Shown here: in pieces, positions 54,006 through 63,081 of the stretch
Numbering within the stretch: the first letter of the stretch is position 1
Layout: the number at the start of each line of letters is the position of its first letter
From: Streptomyces sp. T12
GTDB lineage: Bacteria; Actinomycetota; Actinomycetes; Streptomycetales; Streptomycetaceae
Assembly: GCF_028736035.1 (NCBI RefSeq)
Contig: NZ_CP117866.1
Coordinates: 9,217,001 to 9,281,000 of the forward strand
Direction: 5' to 3'
Length of the DNA: 64,000 nt
The notes under the pieces: model-generated
Told to the model about the DNA's origin: nothing
The model's database searches: none
The model's input: the letters and a program-made list of their open reading frames with translations, nothing else
Translations under genes and position numbers: made by a program

Positions 54006-54710
54006 ATGGCCGCCCAGCGCACCAGCGCCCCGCCCGCCGCAGCCGGCCCGGCACTGCCCACCCTGGGCGGCAAGAAGAGCAGCTACCGCGAGCGGGTCGC
54101 CGACGCCCTGCGGGCCGCGCTGATCGCCGGGGAGCTGCTCCCCGGCGAGGTGTACTCCGCGCCGGCGCTCGCCGCCCGCTTCGGCGTCTCGGCGACCCCG
54201 GTGCGCGAGGCCATGCTGGACCTGGTCAAGGAGGGCCTGGTCGACACCGTCCCCAACAAGGGCTTCCGGGTCACCGCGGTCTCCGAGAAACAGCTCGACG
54301 AGTACAAGCACATTCGCGCCCTCATCGAGATCCCCACGGTGGTGGAGCTGGCCACGACCGCCGACAAGGTCTCGCTGGAGGCGCTGCGCCCCGCCGCCCG
54401 GGAGATCGTCCAGGCGGCCGTCTCCGGTGACCTCATCGCGTACGTCGAGGCCGACACCCGCTTCCACCTCGGCCTGCTCGCCCTCGCCGGGAACGCCCAC
54501 CTCGTCGAGGTCGTCGGCGACCTGCGCAAACGCTCCCGTCTCTACGGCCTCACCGCGCTCGTCGAGGCGGGCCGGCTGCTGGCCTCCGCAGAGGAGCATC
54601 TCGAACTGCTCGACGCGCTGATCGCCCGCGACGAGAAGGCCGTACGCGAGGTCATGACCCGCCACCTCGGACATGTGCGCGGCCTGTGGGCCGCCCGCGG
54701 GGATCGTTGA
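54006..54710 (+). CDS. GntR family regulator, FCD subfamily
   Basis: A 234-residue regulator. The winged helix is at about 27-95 (YRERVADALRAALIAGELLPGEVYSAPALAARFGVSATPVREAM in outline). The helical FCD ligand domain follows (about 100-225), with metal-binding residues in EADTRFH and the later His. FadR/FCD members respond to organic acids. It lies just after the hydroxyproline operon and shares an upstream motif with it, so it probably represses that operon. An AGGAGA site precedes the ATG. Confidence 0.9.
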   Translation: MAAQRTSAPPAAAGPALPTLGGKKSSYRERVADALRAALIAGELLPGEVYSAPALAARFGVSATPVREAMLDLVKEGLVDTVPNKGFRVTAVSEKQLDEYKHIRALIEIPTVVELATTADKVSLEALRPAAREIVQAAVSGDLIAYVEADTRFHLGLLALAGNAHLVEVVGDLRKRSRLYGLTALVEAGRLLASAEEHLELLDALIARDEKAVREVMTRHLGHVRGLWAARGDR

Positions 54711-54753
54711 CGCGGCTACGCAAGAAGAGGCTCACCGGCAGTACGGCCACCGT

Positions 54754-55566
54754 TCAGTGAGGTGGAGGCGTATCCGACTTCGTGGCCGCATCCTGGGGAG
54801 CCCCCCGCTTCGCCGCCTGGATCTGCTCGTACACATGGGTGCGCAGTTCGGCGAAGCGCGGGTCCACGCGGGTGTGCAACTGGTCGCGCTCGGCGGGCAG
54901 ATCGACCTTCAGCTGCTCCTGGACGACGGTGGGCGAGGCGGACAGCACGATGACCCGCTCGCCGAGATAGACCGCCTCGTCGATGTCATGGGTGACGAAC
55001 AGGATCGTGATGCCGCGCTCCCGCCACAGCCCCCGGACGAGGTCCTCCAGATCGGCCCGGGTCTGCGCGTCCACGGCCGCGAACGGCTCGTCCATCAGCA
55101 GCACACGGGGCTCGTACGCCAGCGCCCGGGCGATGGCGACCCGCTGCTGCATTCCGCCGGACAGCTGCCACGGATACGCCGCGACAGCGTCCGCCAGCCC
55201 CACCGACTCCAACGCGTCCCGCACCAGCTCCCGGCGTCGCGCCTTGCTCAAGTCCTTCTGCTTCAGGGGGAGTTCGACGTTCTCGCCGACCCGCATCCAC
55301 GGGAACAGGCTGCGCCCGTACTCCTGGAAGACGAACGCCATCCCGGGCGGCGGGCCGCTCACCTTCCGCCCCTCCAGCAGGACTTCACCGCTCGTCGGCG
55401 CGAGCAGACCGCCCATGCACTTCAGCAGCGTCGTCTTGCCGCAGCCCGACGGGCCGACGAGACAGACCAGTTCACCCGCGTCGACGGTGAAGGTGAGGTC
55501 GCGTACCGCCTCCACGCGGCGTCCGGATCCCTCGTAGACCTTCTTCAGGCCGCGTACGTCGAGCAT
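54754..55566 (-). CDS. ABC transporter ATPase (SsuB/TauB type)
   Basis: This 270-residue ATPase has Walker A GPSGCGKTT, signature LSGGMQQRVAIARAL, Walker B VLLMDEPFAAVD and the His switch VTHDIDEAV. The group energises uptake of nitrate, sulfonates, thiamine precursors or aromatic acids. The ATG at 55566 follows AAGGGGCGG; a GTG at 55590 is a weaker start. It is the last gene of an operon with the binding protein and two permeases. Confidence 0.92.
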   Translation of the reverse strand: MLDVRGLKKVYEGSGRRVEAVRDLTFTVDAGELVCLVGPSGCGKTTLLKCMGGLLAPTSGEVLLEGRKVSGPPPGMAFVFQEYGRSLFPWMRVGENVELPLKQKDLSKARRRELVRDALESVGLADAVAAYPWQLSGGMQQRVAIARALAYEPRVLLMDEPFAAVDAQTRADLEDLVRGLWRERGITILFVTHDIDEAVYLGERVIVLSASPTVVQEQLKVDLPAERDQLHTRVDPRFAELRTHVYEQIQAAKRGAPQDAATKSDTPPPH

Positions 55567-55590
55567 GGACCGCCCCTTCACGATGTTCAC

Positions 55591-56370
55591 TCAAGGCCGC
55601 CGGGTGGTCGCGCGCAGGCCGTGGTACCAGCCGAGCACCCGGCGCTCGACCAGTCGGAAGACGGCGGAGAGCAGGAAGCCGAGCAGACCGAGGACGAGGA
55701 TCCCGGTCCACATGTCGGGGATCGCGAAGCTGCGCTGGAACTGGACGACGGTGAAGCCGATGCCGTTGTTGGCGGTGAACATCTCGCTGATGACCATGAG
55801 GATGATGCCGATCGAGAGTGCCTGGCGCAGTCCGGCGAAGATCTGCGGGCTCGCGGAGCGCAGCACCAGATGGCGCAGGCGGGCGATCCCCGCGACGCCG
55901 TAGGAGCGGGCCGTCTCCAGCATCACCGAGTCGACCGCGCGCACGCCCTCCACGGTGTTGAGCAGGATCGGCCAGACGCAGCCGCTCGCGATCACGACGA
56001 TCTTCATGGTGTCGCCGATGCCCGCGAACAGCATGATGACCGGCACCAGCACGGGCGGCGGCACGGCCCGCAGGAACTCCAGGACCGGTTCGCACACCGC
56101 GCGCACCCTGCGGTAGGAGCCGATGACCGTGCCGAGCGCGACGCCCACCACGGCAGCCAGCGCATAGCCGCCCAGGAGGCGCAGGATGCTCGGTACGACG
56201 TCCGTGCGCAGCCGGTCGGCCGTCCAGACGTCCGGGAAGGTGTCGAGGATCGTCCGCAGCGGCGGCCAGAAGGGATCCGTGCTGCCGTCCGACGCCGCCC
56301 ACCACGCCGCGACCAGCACCACGGGCAGCGCGACGACGAAGAACAGTTGCGCCAGAAAGCGCCCGATCAC
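55591..56370 (-). CDS. ABC transporter permease (SsuC/TauC type)
   Basis: A 259-residue inner-membrane permease with about six hydrophobic segments and the BPD_transp_1 loop ETARSYGVAGIARLRHLVLR. It pairs with the next permease to form a heterodimeric channel. The GTG at 56370 overlaps the stop of that gene (GTGA). Confidence 0.9.
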   Translation of the reverse strand: MIGRFLAQLFFVVALPVVLVAAWWAASDGSTDPFWPPLRTILDTFPDVWTADRLRTDVVPSILRLLGGYALAAVVGVALGTVIGSYRRVRAVCEPVLEFLRAVPPPVLVPVIMLFAGIGDTMKIVVIASGCVWPILLNTVEGVRAVDSVMLETARSYGVAGIARLRHLVLRSASPQIFAGLRQALSIGIILMVISEMFTANNGIGFTVVQFQRSFAIPDMWTGILVLGLLGFLLSAVFRLVERRVLGWYHGLRATTRRP

Positions 56371-57140
56371 ACCGCCACCTCCCCGCGCACCGACTGGTGC
56401 CAGGCCAGCGCCCGCCGCTCCACCGTTCGCGCGCCGATGTTGATGAGCAGCCCCAGCAGACCCGCGACCACGATGAGCGCGTACATCTCCGGCACCGCCT
56501 GCGAGGTCTGCGCCACCGCGATCTGCCGGCCCAACCCCGGGGCGCCGATGACGAGTTCGGCGGTGATCGCGAGGATCAGCGCCACCGCGGCGGCCAGCCG
56601 CACACCGGTCATGACGTACGGCAGGGCGGTCGGCCACAGCACATGGCGCACGCGCGCCCAGGTGCCGAGGCCGTAACTGCGTGCCGTCTCCTCGGCGACC
56701 GGGTCGACGTCCTGGACGCCGTACAGGGTCTGGATGAGCACCTGCCAGAAGGAGGCGTACACCACCAGCAGGAGCACCGACTTCAGTTCGGTGCCGTAGA
56801 GCAGCACCGCCAGCGGGATCAGCGCCACCGACGGGATCGGGCGCAGGAACTCGATCGTCGAGGCCGTCGCCTCGCGCAGATACGGCACGACGGAGACGAC
56901 CACGCCCGCGACGACGCCGGCGCAGACCGCGATGGCCAGGCCCAGCGCCCAGCCGGTGAGGGTGTCGCCGAGCGCGCTCCAGAAGGCGGCGTCGCCGACC
57001 TCGTCCGCGAGTGCTTCGGCGATACGGCTCGTCGGCGGGAAGTACGCCTCCTTGACCAGGCCGAGCCGCGGCACCGCCTCGCCCAGGGCGAGGAAGGCCG
57101 CGAGCCCGGCCGCACCGAGTGCGACGTTCTCGCCCCTCAT
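56367..57140 (-). CDS. ABC transporter permease (SsuC/TauC type)
   Basis: This 257-residue permease is homologous to its neighbour (loop ETARSYGLGTWARVRHVLWP) and probably arose by duplication. About six membrane spans are seen. It lies 28 bases after the binding-protein gene. Two permease genes side by side are unusual for sulfonate systems, which mostly use a homodimer, and resemble some aromatic-acid importers. Confidence 0.9.
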   Translation of the reverse strand: MRGENVALGAAGLAAFLALGEAVPRLGLVKEAYFPPTSRIAEALADEVGDAAFWSALGDTLTGWALGLAIAVCAGVVAGVVVSVVPYLREATASTIEFLRPIPSVALIPLAVLLYGTELKSVLLLVVYASFWQVLIQTLYGVQDVDPVAEETARSYGLGTWARVRHVLWPTALPYVMTGVRLAAAVALILAITAELVIGAPGLGRQIAVAQTSQAVPEMYALIVVAGLLGLLINIGARTVERRALAWHQSVRGEVAV

Positions 57141-57168
57141 GCGTTCATGTCCCTCATGCGTCCGTCTC

Positions 57169-58137
57169 TCACGGCAGCAGCGCGTCCAGGTCGGGCGTCT
57201 TCTTGAAGAGGCCGTCCTCCTCGCCGAGCTTCATGAGGGCCTCGATGGAGGCGCGGTTCGGCTCGCTCGGCCACTTCGGCAGGATCACCTGCTCCAGCAC
57301 CGACGCCGGGATCTTGGTGTACGTCGTGACGATCTGCCGGGCCTCGTCCGGGTGGGCCTCGGCGTACGCGAGGGACTCGGCGGTGGCCTCCTGGAACTTC
57401 TTGACCACGTCCGGGTGTTGCTGCGCGTACTGCGTCGAGGTGAAGTACATGGCGACGGTGACGTCCGGCGCGACGTCGACCAAGGGCGAGGCGATCTCCC
57501 GGCCGCCCTGGCTGCGGATGGTGGCGGTCGCCGGCTCGACCACGCACGCGGCGTCGATCTGGCCGTTGTCGAGGGCGGCGGGCATCTGGTCGAAGGGCAT
57601 CTCGACGAGGTTCACCTTGTCCGGGTCGCCGCCCGCCTTGCGCACCGCCTGGCGGACCGCGGTCTCGTTGATGTTCTTCAGGGTGTTGATGGCGACCTTC
57701 TTGCCCTCCAGCTGCTTCGGCGACTTGACGGTGCTGTCCTTCTTCACCATCAGGCCGTTGAAGTCCTTGCCCCGCACGCCGGTCGAGGCGATGCCGTTGG
57801 CGACGGCCTTCACGGGAACGCTGTTGGTCTGGGCGACCATCAGGGACGTCACATTGCTGAAGCCGAACTGGAACTGCCCACTGACCACGCCGGGCACGAT
57901 CGCCGCACCGCCCTGAGCCGCGGTGAACTCCAGTTTCAGGCCGTGCTTCTCGAAGAAGCCCTTCTTCTGGCCGAGATACAGCGGCGCGACATCCACGATC
58001 GGGATGATTCCGAGCTTGACGGTGGTGACACCGCCGGACGACGCGCCCGCCTCCGGCGAACCGCCGTCGGACGAGCCGCAGGCCGTCGCGACGAGCAGCA
58101 GGACGCCGGCGGTGAGACCGGCCGACAGACGACGCAT
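57169..58137 (-). CDS. ABC transporter substrate-binding lipoprotein (SsuA/NMT1 type)
   Basis: A 322-residue lipoprotein with the lipobox LVATACGSS near residue 20. The mature part matches SsuA/THI5-like binding proteins (VKLGIIPIVDVAPLYLGQKKGFF; then QFGFSNVTSLM). The ATG at 58137 follows ACAGGAGGAG. The ligand is not clear from sequence. The neighbouring Rieske oxygenase genes make an aromatic acid or aromatic sulfonate plausible. It is divergent from the IclR gene. Confidence 0.9.
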   Translation of the reverse strand: MRRLSAGLTAGVLLLVATACGSSDGGSPEAGASSGGVTTVKLGIIPIVDVAPLYLGQKKGFFEKHGLKLEFTAAQGGAAIVPGVVSGQFQFGFSNVTSLMVAQTNSVPVKAVANGIASTGVRGKDFNGLMVKKDSTVKSPKQLEGKKVAINTLKNINETAVRQAVRKAGGDPDKVNLVEMPFDQMPAALDNGQIDAACVVEPATATIRSQGGREIASPLVDVAPDVTVAMYFTSTQYAQQHPDVVKKFQEATAESLAYAEAHPDEARQIVTTYTKIPASVLEQVILPKWPSEPNRASIEALMKLGEEDGLFKKTPDLDALLP

Positions 58138-58267
58138 GGGCTCCTCCTGTACAGACAACGGTGCAGCGGTGTTCCGACAGGTTGTGCGCAAGGCGCACAG
58201 TAGTGCGCGGGAATGCCCAGCGGGAAGGTAGAAGTCTCAACGGAGCCGGGGCAACGGGGTTCGCCGA

Positions 58268-58278
58268 CAACATTGTTG
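58268..58278. promoter_or_regulatory. CAACA-T-TGTTG inverted repeat before the IclR gene
   Basis: CAACATTGTTG lies 18 bases before the IclR start, in the divergent region between the regulator and the ABC operon. It is AT-rich in a GC-rich context and could be the autoregulatory site. Confidence 0.45.
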
Positions 58279-58296
58279 ACACTATTGGAGGTGGCG

Positions 58297-59148
58297 ATGC
58301 TTCCGGGAGACCGCGCACCACACTTCGTGAGGTCCTTCGAGCGCGGCCTCGCCGTGATCCGCTCCTTCGACGCCGAGCACCCCGTCCGCACGCTCAGCGA
58401 GGTCGCCCACACCTGCGACCTGACCCGCGCCGCCGCCCGCCGACTGCTGCTGACCCTCGCCGACCTCGGCTACGTCCACCAGGACGGACGGCTCTTCCGC
58501 CTCACGCCGCGCGTGCTGGAGCTGGGCTACTCGTACCTCTCCAGCGTCACCCTGCCGCAGATCGCCGAGCCGCATCTCGAGCAACTCGTCGCGCACGTAC
58601 GGGAGTCGTCGTCGCTGTGCGTCCTGGACGGCGACGACATCGTGTACGTGGCGCGAGTGCCGACCCGTCGCATCATGACCGCGTCCATCACGGTCGGTAC
58701 CCGCTTCCCGGCACATGTGACGTCGGTGGGCCGGGTGATCCTCGCCCATCTGCCGGAGGAGGAGATCGAAGTCCGGCTCGCCCGGGCGGAGTTGAAGCCG
58801 CTGACCGGGCGCACCATCACCGCGCCGGACCCCCTGCGGGCGGAACTGCGGCGCGTCCGCCGGCAGGGTTACGCCATCGTCGACCAGGAGTTGGAGGAAG
58901 GGCTCCGGTCGGTGGCTGCCCCGGTGCGGGAGCGGGACGGCGAGGTGGTGGCCGGCGTGAACATCGCGGTGCACGCCGGCCGCACCTCGGTGGACTCGAT
59001 CCGCGCGGACCTGCTGCCGCATCTGCTCGCGGCGGTGGCCCGGATCGAGGCCGACCTGAGGATCACAGGTCCAGCACGAGCCGCTTCCCACGGCACCGGG
59101 ACACACAGATCATCATCGTCTCGCCGCTCTCCTGCTCCTCCTGCGTGA
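58297..59148 (+). CDS. IclR family regulator (PcaR/PobR-like)
   Basis: This 283-residue protein begins with the PcaR/PobR-type HTH (FVRSFERGLAVIRSFDAEHP, then TRAAARRLLLTLADLG). Its IclR effector domain includes HVTSVGRVILAHLP and VAAPVRERDGEVVAGVNIAV. This branch commonly activates protocatechuate and other aromatic catabolic genes. The ATG at 58297 follows TTGGAGG. The last 28 codons run into and past the end of the convergent reductase gene, an 86-base overlap that gives a Ser/Arg/Pro-rich tail atypical for the family. Confidence 0.87.
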   Translation: MLPGDRAPHFVRSFERGLAVIRSFDAEHPVRTLSEVAHTCDLTRAAARRLLLTLADLGYVHQDGRLFRLTPRVLELGYSYLSSVTLPQIAEPHLEQLVAHVRESSSLCVLDGDDIVYVARVPTRRIMTASITVGTRFPAHVTSVGRVILAHLPEEEIEVRLARAELKPLTGRTITAPDPLRAELRRVRRQGYAIVDQELEEGLRSVAAPVRERDGEVVAGVNIAVHAGRTSVDSIRADLLPHLLAAVARIEADLRITGPARAASHGTGTHRSSSSRRSPAPPA

Positions 59149-60001
59149 GCACGGAGTCCCGGTGCTCCGGGGTGCCGTCGAGGACGTCGGTCTCGCAGGT
59201 CCCGCAGGTGCCCTCGGTACAGGAGAACAGCACCTCGACACCGGCGGCGCGCACGGCGTCGAGCACGGAGACGTCCGGGGGCACGGTGAGCTTCTTGCCG
59301 CTCTGCGCCAGCTCGACCTCGAACTCCGTGTTCTCGCCGTCCTCCTGCTCCTTCGGCGCGAACCGCTCCACGTGCAGCAGCCCGGCCGGGCACCGCGCCT
59401 CCACCGCGTCGAGCAGAGGCCCGGGCCCGCAGCAGTAGACGAGCGTGCTCTCGGGAACGTCGTCGAGCACCGAGGCGAGGTCCAGAAGACCGGTCTCGTC
59501 CTGTGGGGCGACGGTGACGCGGTCGCTGCCGTAACGGCTCAACTCCTCGGTGAACGCCATGGAATGGCGGGTCCGGCCGCCGTACAGCAGGGTCCACTGC
59601 GCCCCCGCGGCCTCCGCCGCCGCCAGCATCGGCAGGATCGGCGTGATGCCGATGCCGCCGGCGATGAAGCGGTAGCGGGGCGCGGGGCGCAGGGCGAAGT
59701 GGTTGCGCGGCCCGCGCACCCGGACCTTGTCGCCCTGCCCCAACTGCTCGTGCACATGGGCGGATCCGCCCCGCCCGTCCGGCTCCCGGAGCACGGCGAT
59801 CCGCCAGGTGTCGCGGTCCGCCGGATCGCCGCACAGCGAGTACTGCCGCTCCAGCTCCGGACCGAGGACGACATCGATGTGCGCGCCCGGCTCCCACGCC
59901 GGGAGCGCCTCGCCCAGCGGGTGGCGCAGGGTGAGGGCGAGCACGCCGTCGGCCGCGAACTCCTTGCGGTCGACGACGAGTTCGGCTTCGTACACGGTCA
60001 T
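59063..60001 (-). CDS. Phthalate/vanillate dioxygenase-type reductase (VanB-like)
   Basis: A 312-residue reductase: flavin-binding barrel with RQYSLCGDP, nucleotide-binding domain with IAGGIGITPILPM, and a C-terminal plant-type ferredoxin domain with FSCTEGTCGTCETDV and a last Cys in MICVSRC. It passes electrons from NAD(P)H through flavin and [2Fe-2S] to the Rieske oxygenase encoded upstream. The ATG at 60001 follows AAGGAAACAG and overlaps the stop of the 67-residue gene (ATGA). Confidence 0.92.
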   Translation of the reverse strand: MTVYEAELVVDRKEFAADGVLALTLRHPLGEALPAWEPGAHIDVVLGPELERQYSLCGDPADRDTWRIAVLREPDGRGGSAHVHEQLGQGDKVRVRGPRNHFALRPAPRYRFIAGGIGITPILPMLAAAEAAGAQWTLLYGGRTRHSMAFTEELSRYGSDRVTVAPQDETGLLDLASVLDDVPESTLVYCCGPGPLLDAVEARCPAGLLHVERFAPKEQEDGENTEFEVELAQSGKKLTVPPDVSVLDAVRAAGVEVLFSCTEGTCGTCETDVLDGTPEHRDSVLTQEEQESGETMMICVSRCRGKRLVLDL

Positions 60002-60201
60002 GAGCTGTTTCCTTGCGGCTGGTGTCCTTGCGGCTGGTGCCCCTGTGGCTGGTGTCCCTGTGGATGGGCGAGCATCCACTCCCACATCTCGATCGGGTCC
60101 TGCGAGGTGTGCTCGCGTCCGCAGTGACAGGTGCCGTGCAGGACGTCGGTGCCCGGCAGCCAGTCGATGCGGTAGATCTCCCCGGTGGAGCTGCCGCTCA
60201 C
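59998..60201 (-). CDS. 67-residue Cys-containing protein between oxygenase and reductase
   Basis: This small gene fits exactly between the Rieske oxygenase and the reductase, overlapping each by 4 bases (GTGA and ATGA). The protein reads GEIYRIDWLPGTDVLHGTCHCGREH, then an aromatic helix-like stretch (PIEMWEWMLAHP) and a tail of QGHQP repeats. C-H-C-x-x-x-H could bind metal. I do not recognise a named family; similar small proteins may accompany related oxygenases. A role as complex subunit or metal carrier is a guess. The tail repeat comes from a 15-base tandem repeat. Confidence 0.72.
   Translation of the reverse strand: MSGSSTGEIYRIDWLPGTDVLHGTCHCGREHTSQDPIEMWEWMLAHPQGHQPQGHQPQGHQPQGNSS
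60006..60056 (-). repeat. 15-base tandem repeat coding QGHQP
   Basis: About three and a half imperfect copies of a 15-base unit (CTTGCGGCTGGTGTC and variants on the plus strand) encode Gln-Gly-His-Gln-Pro repeats at the end of the 67-residue protein. Such repeats change length easily by slippage. Confidence 0.75.
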
Positions 60202-61268
60202 AGGACCTTCTCCACGGGCTTGTCGCCCTCCTCGACCAGCCGGGCGAGGATACGGCGGGCGGCCAGGCCGCCGGTGTCGATGTTGATGCTGAGCTCCTGG
60301 TAGCCGGTGCGCTCGGTGCCGAGGGTCCGCTGCAGCAGGTTGAGGGCGGTGACGTCCTGCATGACGACGGTGTGGTTGTTGCCGCGCAGGAACTCGGTGA
60401 CCTCGTCGTCGTCCGTCGCCCAGTCCCGCGAGACCGCCCAGAAGTCGTACACCTTGCCGTCGCCGGACGGTGTGATGGCGTACGTGATCTCGGTGTGGAA
60501 GCCGTTCGGGTCGCTGCCGTCCGCCTCGGGCAGCACGCCGACCGGGGCGATACGGCTGTGCAGCAGGTACAGGCAGGGGGCGTGGTACTCGATGTCCTGC
60601 CAGCGGGTGATGCGGCCCTCGATGCCGGTGGACTTGGCGTAGAACGGCGGGCACTCGGCGTCGTCCATGTGCCGGCTGACCCTCACGATGCCGGCGCCCT
60701 CGTCGACCTCGGTGGTGATCGGCGTCTCGGCGACCTCGGGGGTGCCGATGTAGCCGCCGTGGAGGTAGGTCTCGTGGGACAGGTCGAGGAGGTTGTCGAC
60801 GAGGAGGCCGTAGTCGCAGTCGATGGGCTCCATGCCGCGCACGGTGACCCAGCCGGGGGAGTCGAGGTGCTTGGCCCGCGGGATGTCCTGCGGGTCGGCG
60901 AGCGCCGGGTCACCTATCCACACCCAGATCAGCGAGTCCTGCTCGACCACGGGGTAGGAAGCCACGCGCGCCGTACGCGGGATGCGTTTCTGCCCCGGCA
61001 CGTACACGCACGCACCGGTCGTGTCGTACGTGAACCCGTGGTACCCACACACGATCCGGTCGCCGTCGAGCCGGGTCGGGGCCTCGGACAGCGGGTAGCG
61101 GCGGTGCACACAGCGGTCGTGCAGGACGACCGGCGTCCCGTCCTCCTCCGTGCGGTAGAGGACGAGGGTCTCCCCGAGGATCGTCCGGCCGAGCAACTCG
61201 CGTCCGACCTCATGGCTGTAGGCGGCGACGTACCACTGGTTCCTGGCAAAAGCGGTGATGTGCGGCAT
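60198..61268 (-). CDS. Rieske non-heme iron oxygenase (VanA-like)
   Basis: This 356-residue oxygenase has the Rieske cluster motifs RCVHRRYPLSE and VCGYHGFTYD (C-x-H ... C-x-x-H) and the mononuclear iron site in DNLLDLSHETYLHGG. Members of this branch demethylate vanillate or act on related aromatic acids with the partner reductase. Vanillate is attractive because the hydroxycinnamate genes 50 kb away would make it from ferulate, but other methoxy- or carboxy-aromatics fit. The ATG at 61268 follows GGGAAC and begins MPHITAFARNQWY, as usual. Confidence 0.9.
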   Translation of the reverse strand: MPHITAFARNQWYVAAYSHEVGRELLGRTILGETLVLYRTEEDGTPVVLHDRCVHRRYPLSEAPTRLDGDRIVCGYHGFTYDTTGACVYVPGQKRIPRTARVASYPVVEQDSLIWVWIGDPALADPQDIPRAKHLDSPGWVTVRGMEPIDCDYGLLVDNLLDLSHETYLHGGYIGTPEVAETPITTEVDEGAGIVRVSRHMDDAECPPFYAKSTGIEGRITRWQDIEYHAPCLYLLHSRIAPVGVLPEADGSDPNGFHTEITYAITPSGDGKVYDFWAVSRDWATDDDEVTEFLRGNNHTVVMQDVTALNLLQRTLGTERTGYQELSINIDTGGLAARRILARLVEEGDKPVEKVL

Positions 61269-61603
61269 GGCAGTTCCCGTCCCTGTCGGCGGGGCTCCGT
61301 CGCCCCGCGTGCCGTGGTTGCAATCAGGGTCGTGAGGCTTGCATCGGCTCGGCAAGGCGGCTTCTGCCAGGCGGAAGGACTTCTGTAAAGAGGCTGGTCA
61401 GAGCACCTGTTCTGTTACCCCCAGCTACCAGGGCAGGTGGCCCGGGTGGTGGTGCTGCTACTCATTGCGTGGCGTTAATCGCCCAAAAATATCCACTTAG
61501 TTACAAATGTGATATCCGTCTGTCGGTGGATGCTCGGTACAGCGGCAAGAATCAGCATCACTGCAGGTCAACTACTGTTCGTTTTGGAGTCTGGGGCCCT
61601 CGG

Positions 61604-61624
61604 GTCGAATCCGGGTCGAATCCG
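61604..61624 (+). repeat. Direct repeat, copy 1 (GTCGAATCCGGGTCGAATCCG)
   Basis: This 21-base unit is itself two tandem copies of GTCGAATCCGG. It recurs with one change at 63061. It resembles the T-arm end of tRNA genes, as attachment sites do, but no full tRNA surrounds it. Confidence 0.5.
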
Positions 61625-63060
61625 CACCCTTTTATTTTGTCGAGCGTGTTGCAGCTGGTCAGGGTGGTGTGAGGTCACGTGCTGGTTCGCCTCGTGGATG
61701 GGGTGGCGCGGCGAGCGGTCGGGCCGATGAGCCGCTGAAGATGCACTGAGTGGCGGTGATCGGCTGTCAGGGGCAGGGGGCTCACCAGCGGATTCTTCGC
61801 TGCTGGTGGTGCGCGCCTTCCGTGATCATGTCCTGCGGAAATGCCTTCAGGAGGGACGGCTGATGCGTGACGGCCCGGGCTTGATGGTTCCTGGCCGAGA
61901 CCGACCTGCCGAGCTTTTCAGGGGCCGTCCAGGAGCCGCGCGGTGGTCGGGCTACGGGGCTGAGGCCCCGCCGTTTCGCGCGGCAGCCGACGCTCTCGCA
62001 ACATCCGGTACACACCGGAACTGCCATTCCTCGGCGCCGACATCAGCACAGCCTCGGTCGGCTCGCCGTCACCAACGCCGAACTGGAAATCTTGGTATAC
62101 CTCGACGAGTTCATGGGTCTGTGAGGACCCTTGAGTGCGCTCATGTAAGTTCTGTTCATGGCTGGGCAGTTGGGGGAGTTCACATCTTCTGTGTCCAGGT
62201 CGGCACTGCCGCGCGGGGTGACAGACGCCCGTGCGCCCGCGGCGAACGGGGCAGCTGGTCGACGGAATTCACCTCGCGGTACGAGGCGAATGGCATCCTG
62301 ACCGGCGCCAGTGACGACATCGCGCTGGACCTGATCCGCGAGGGCGGCAACCGCACCGTCGGCCTGGTCTTTCGTCGTACGCGGAAAGACCGCCCGAGCG
62401 CCAACAACGCGACTCGTTGAGCAACTTGGGCACCCGGTGTTCGACCCGGTACGGCTCGTGGGCGAGTTGTCGGCGGCTCAGCAGTAGATCGTGTCCATAG
62501 CGCGGGACTCTGCCACGATGCACGGCTCATCGTGGTGGCTGAACAGTCCGCCGCGCTCGACCCTGACGGGCGAAGTCGTCACCATGATGATCGGGGGTAT
62601 CGTCGAACACGTCTCCCCGGACCGCACCACTCCGCGGCGCACTGAGGCTCGAAGTTCACGGACTATGCCACGCAGAAACCAGACCCCTGGTTCTCACTCT
62701 CCATTCCGCTGAGATTACGGTTTCTCCGGGATCGTCGGCTCCGGCGTCGGTCTGAGATCCTGGAAGTGATCTACAGGGTGTGCAGACGCGGCGGCGGCGC
62801 GTTCTGGTCGAGGGGGGGGGTGGGGCTATGCCCCAGCAGCGTCCGTTCGTGCCGCCTTCCCGAGCGCGACACGCGTGACACGAGGCGGTGTCGGCCAGGG
62901 TGTGGTCGACTCGCCCGACGTGTCGCGCCCGGATAGTTGACGGATACCGAACCCGGGTCTTCTCCATCTCGAACAGAACCCGGCGTACAGCCCGACTCGT
63001 CTGCCGCCCCGTATTTTCGCGAGTCAGAGGGCATGGTTACTGGCTAAACAAACGCTCGGG

Positions 63061-63081
63061 GTCGAATCCGGGGCGAATCCG
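63061..63081 (+). repeat. Direct repeat, copy 2
   Basis: It matches copy 1 at 20 of 21 bases (T to G at position 14) and lies 1457 bases away. Here it sits inside a GCTCGG/CCGAGC inverted repeat. The two copies bracket most of the gene-free stretch. Confidence 0.5.

Noticed and set aside
60006..60056. CRISPR-like repeats
   Set aside because: The units are contiguous, 15 bases, without spacers, and encode QGHQP in an evident gene.
61595..61630. tRNA gene suggested by GGTCGAATCC
   Set aside because: No acceptor stem, D-arm or anticodon arm can be built around it. Only a T-arm-like end is present, so it is called a repeat.
61806..62420. 204-codon open frame in the gene-poor region
   Set aside because: The translation has no family features, third-position GC is not higher than elsewhere in the codons, and it crosses other possible remnants. 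The AGGAGGGA before an internal ATG is not enough.
62812..62820. Run of nine G as a phase-variable tract
   Set aside because: It is not within any supported gene or clear promoter and may be a sequencing artefact.
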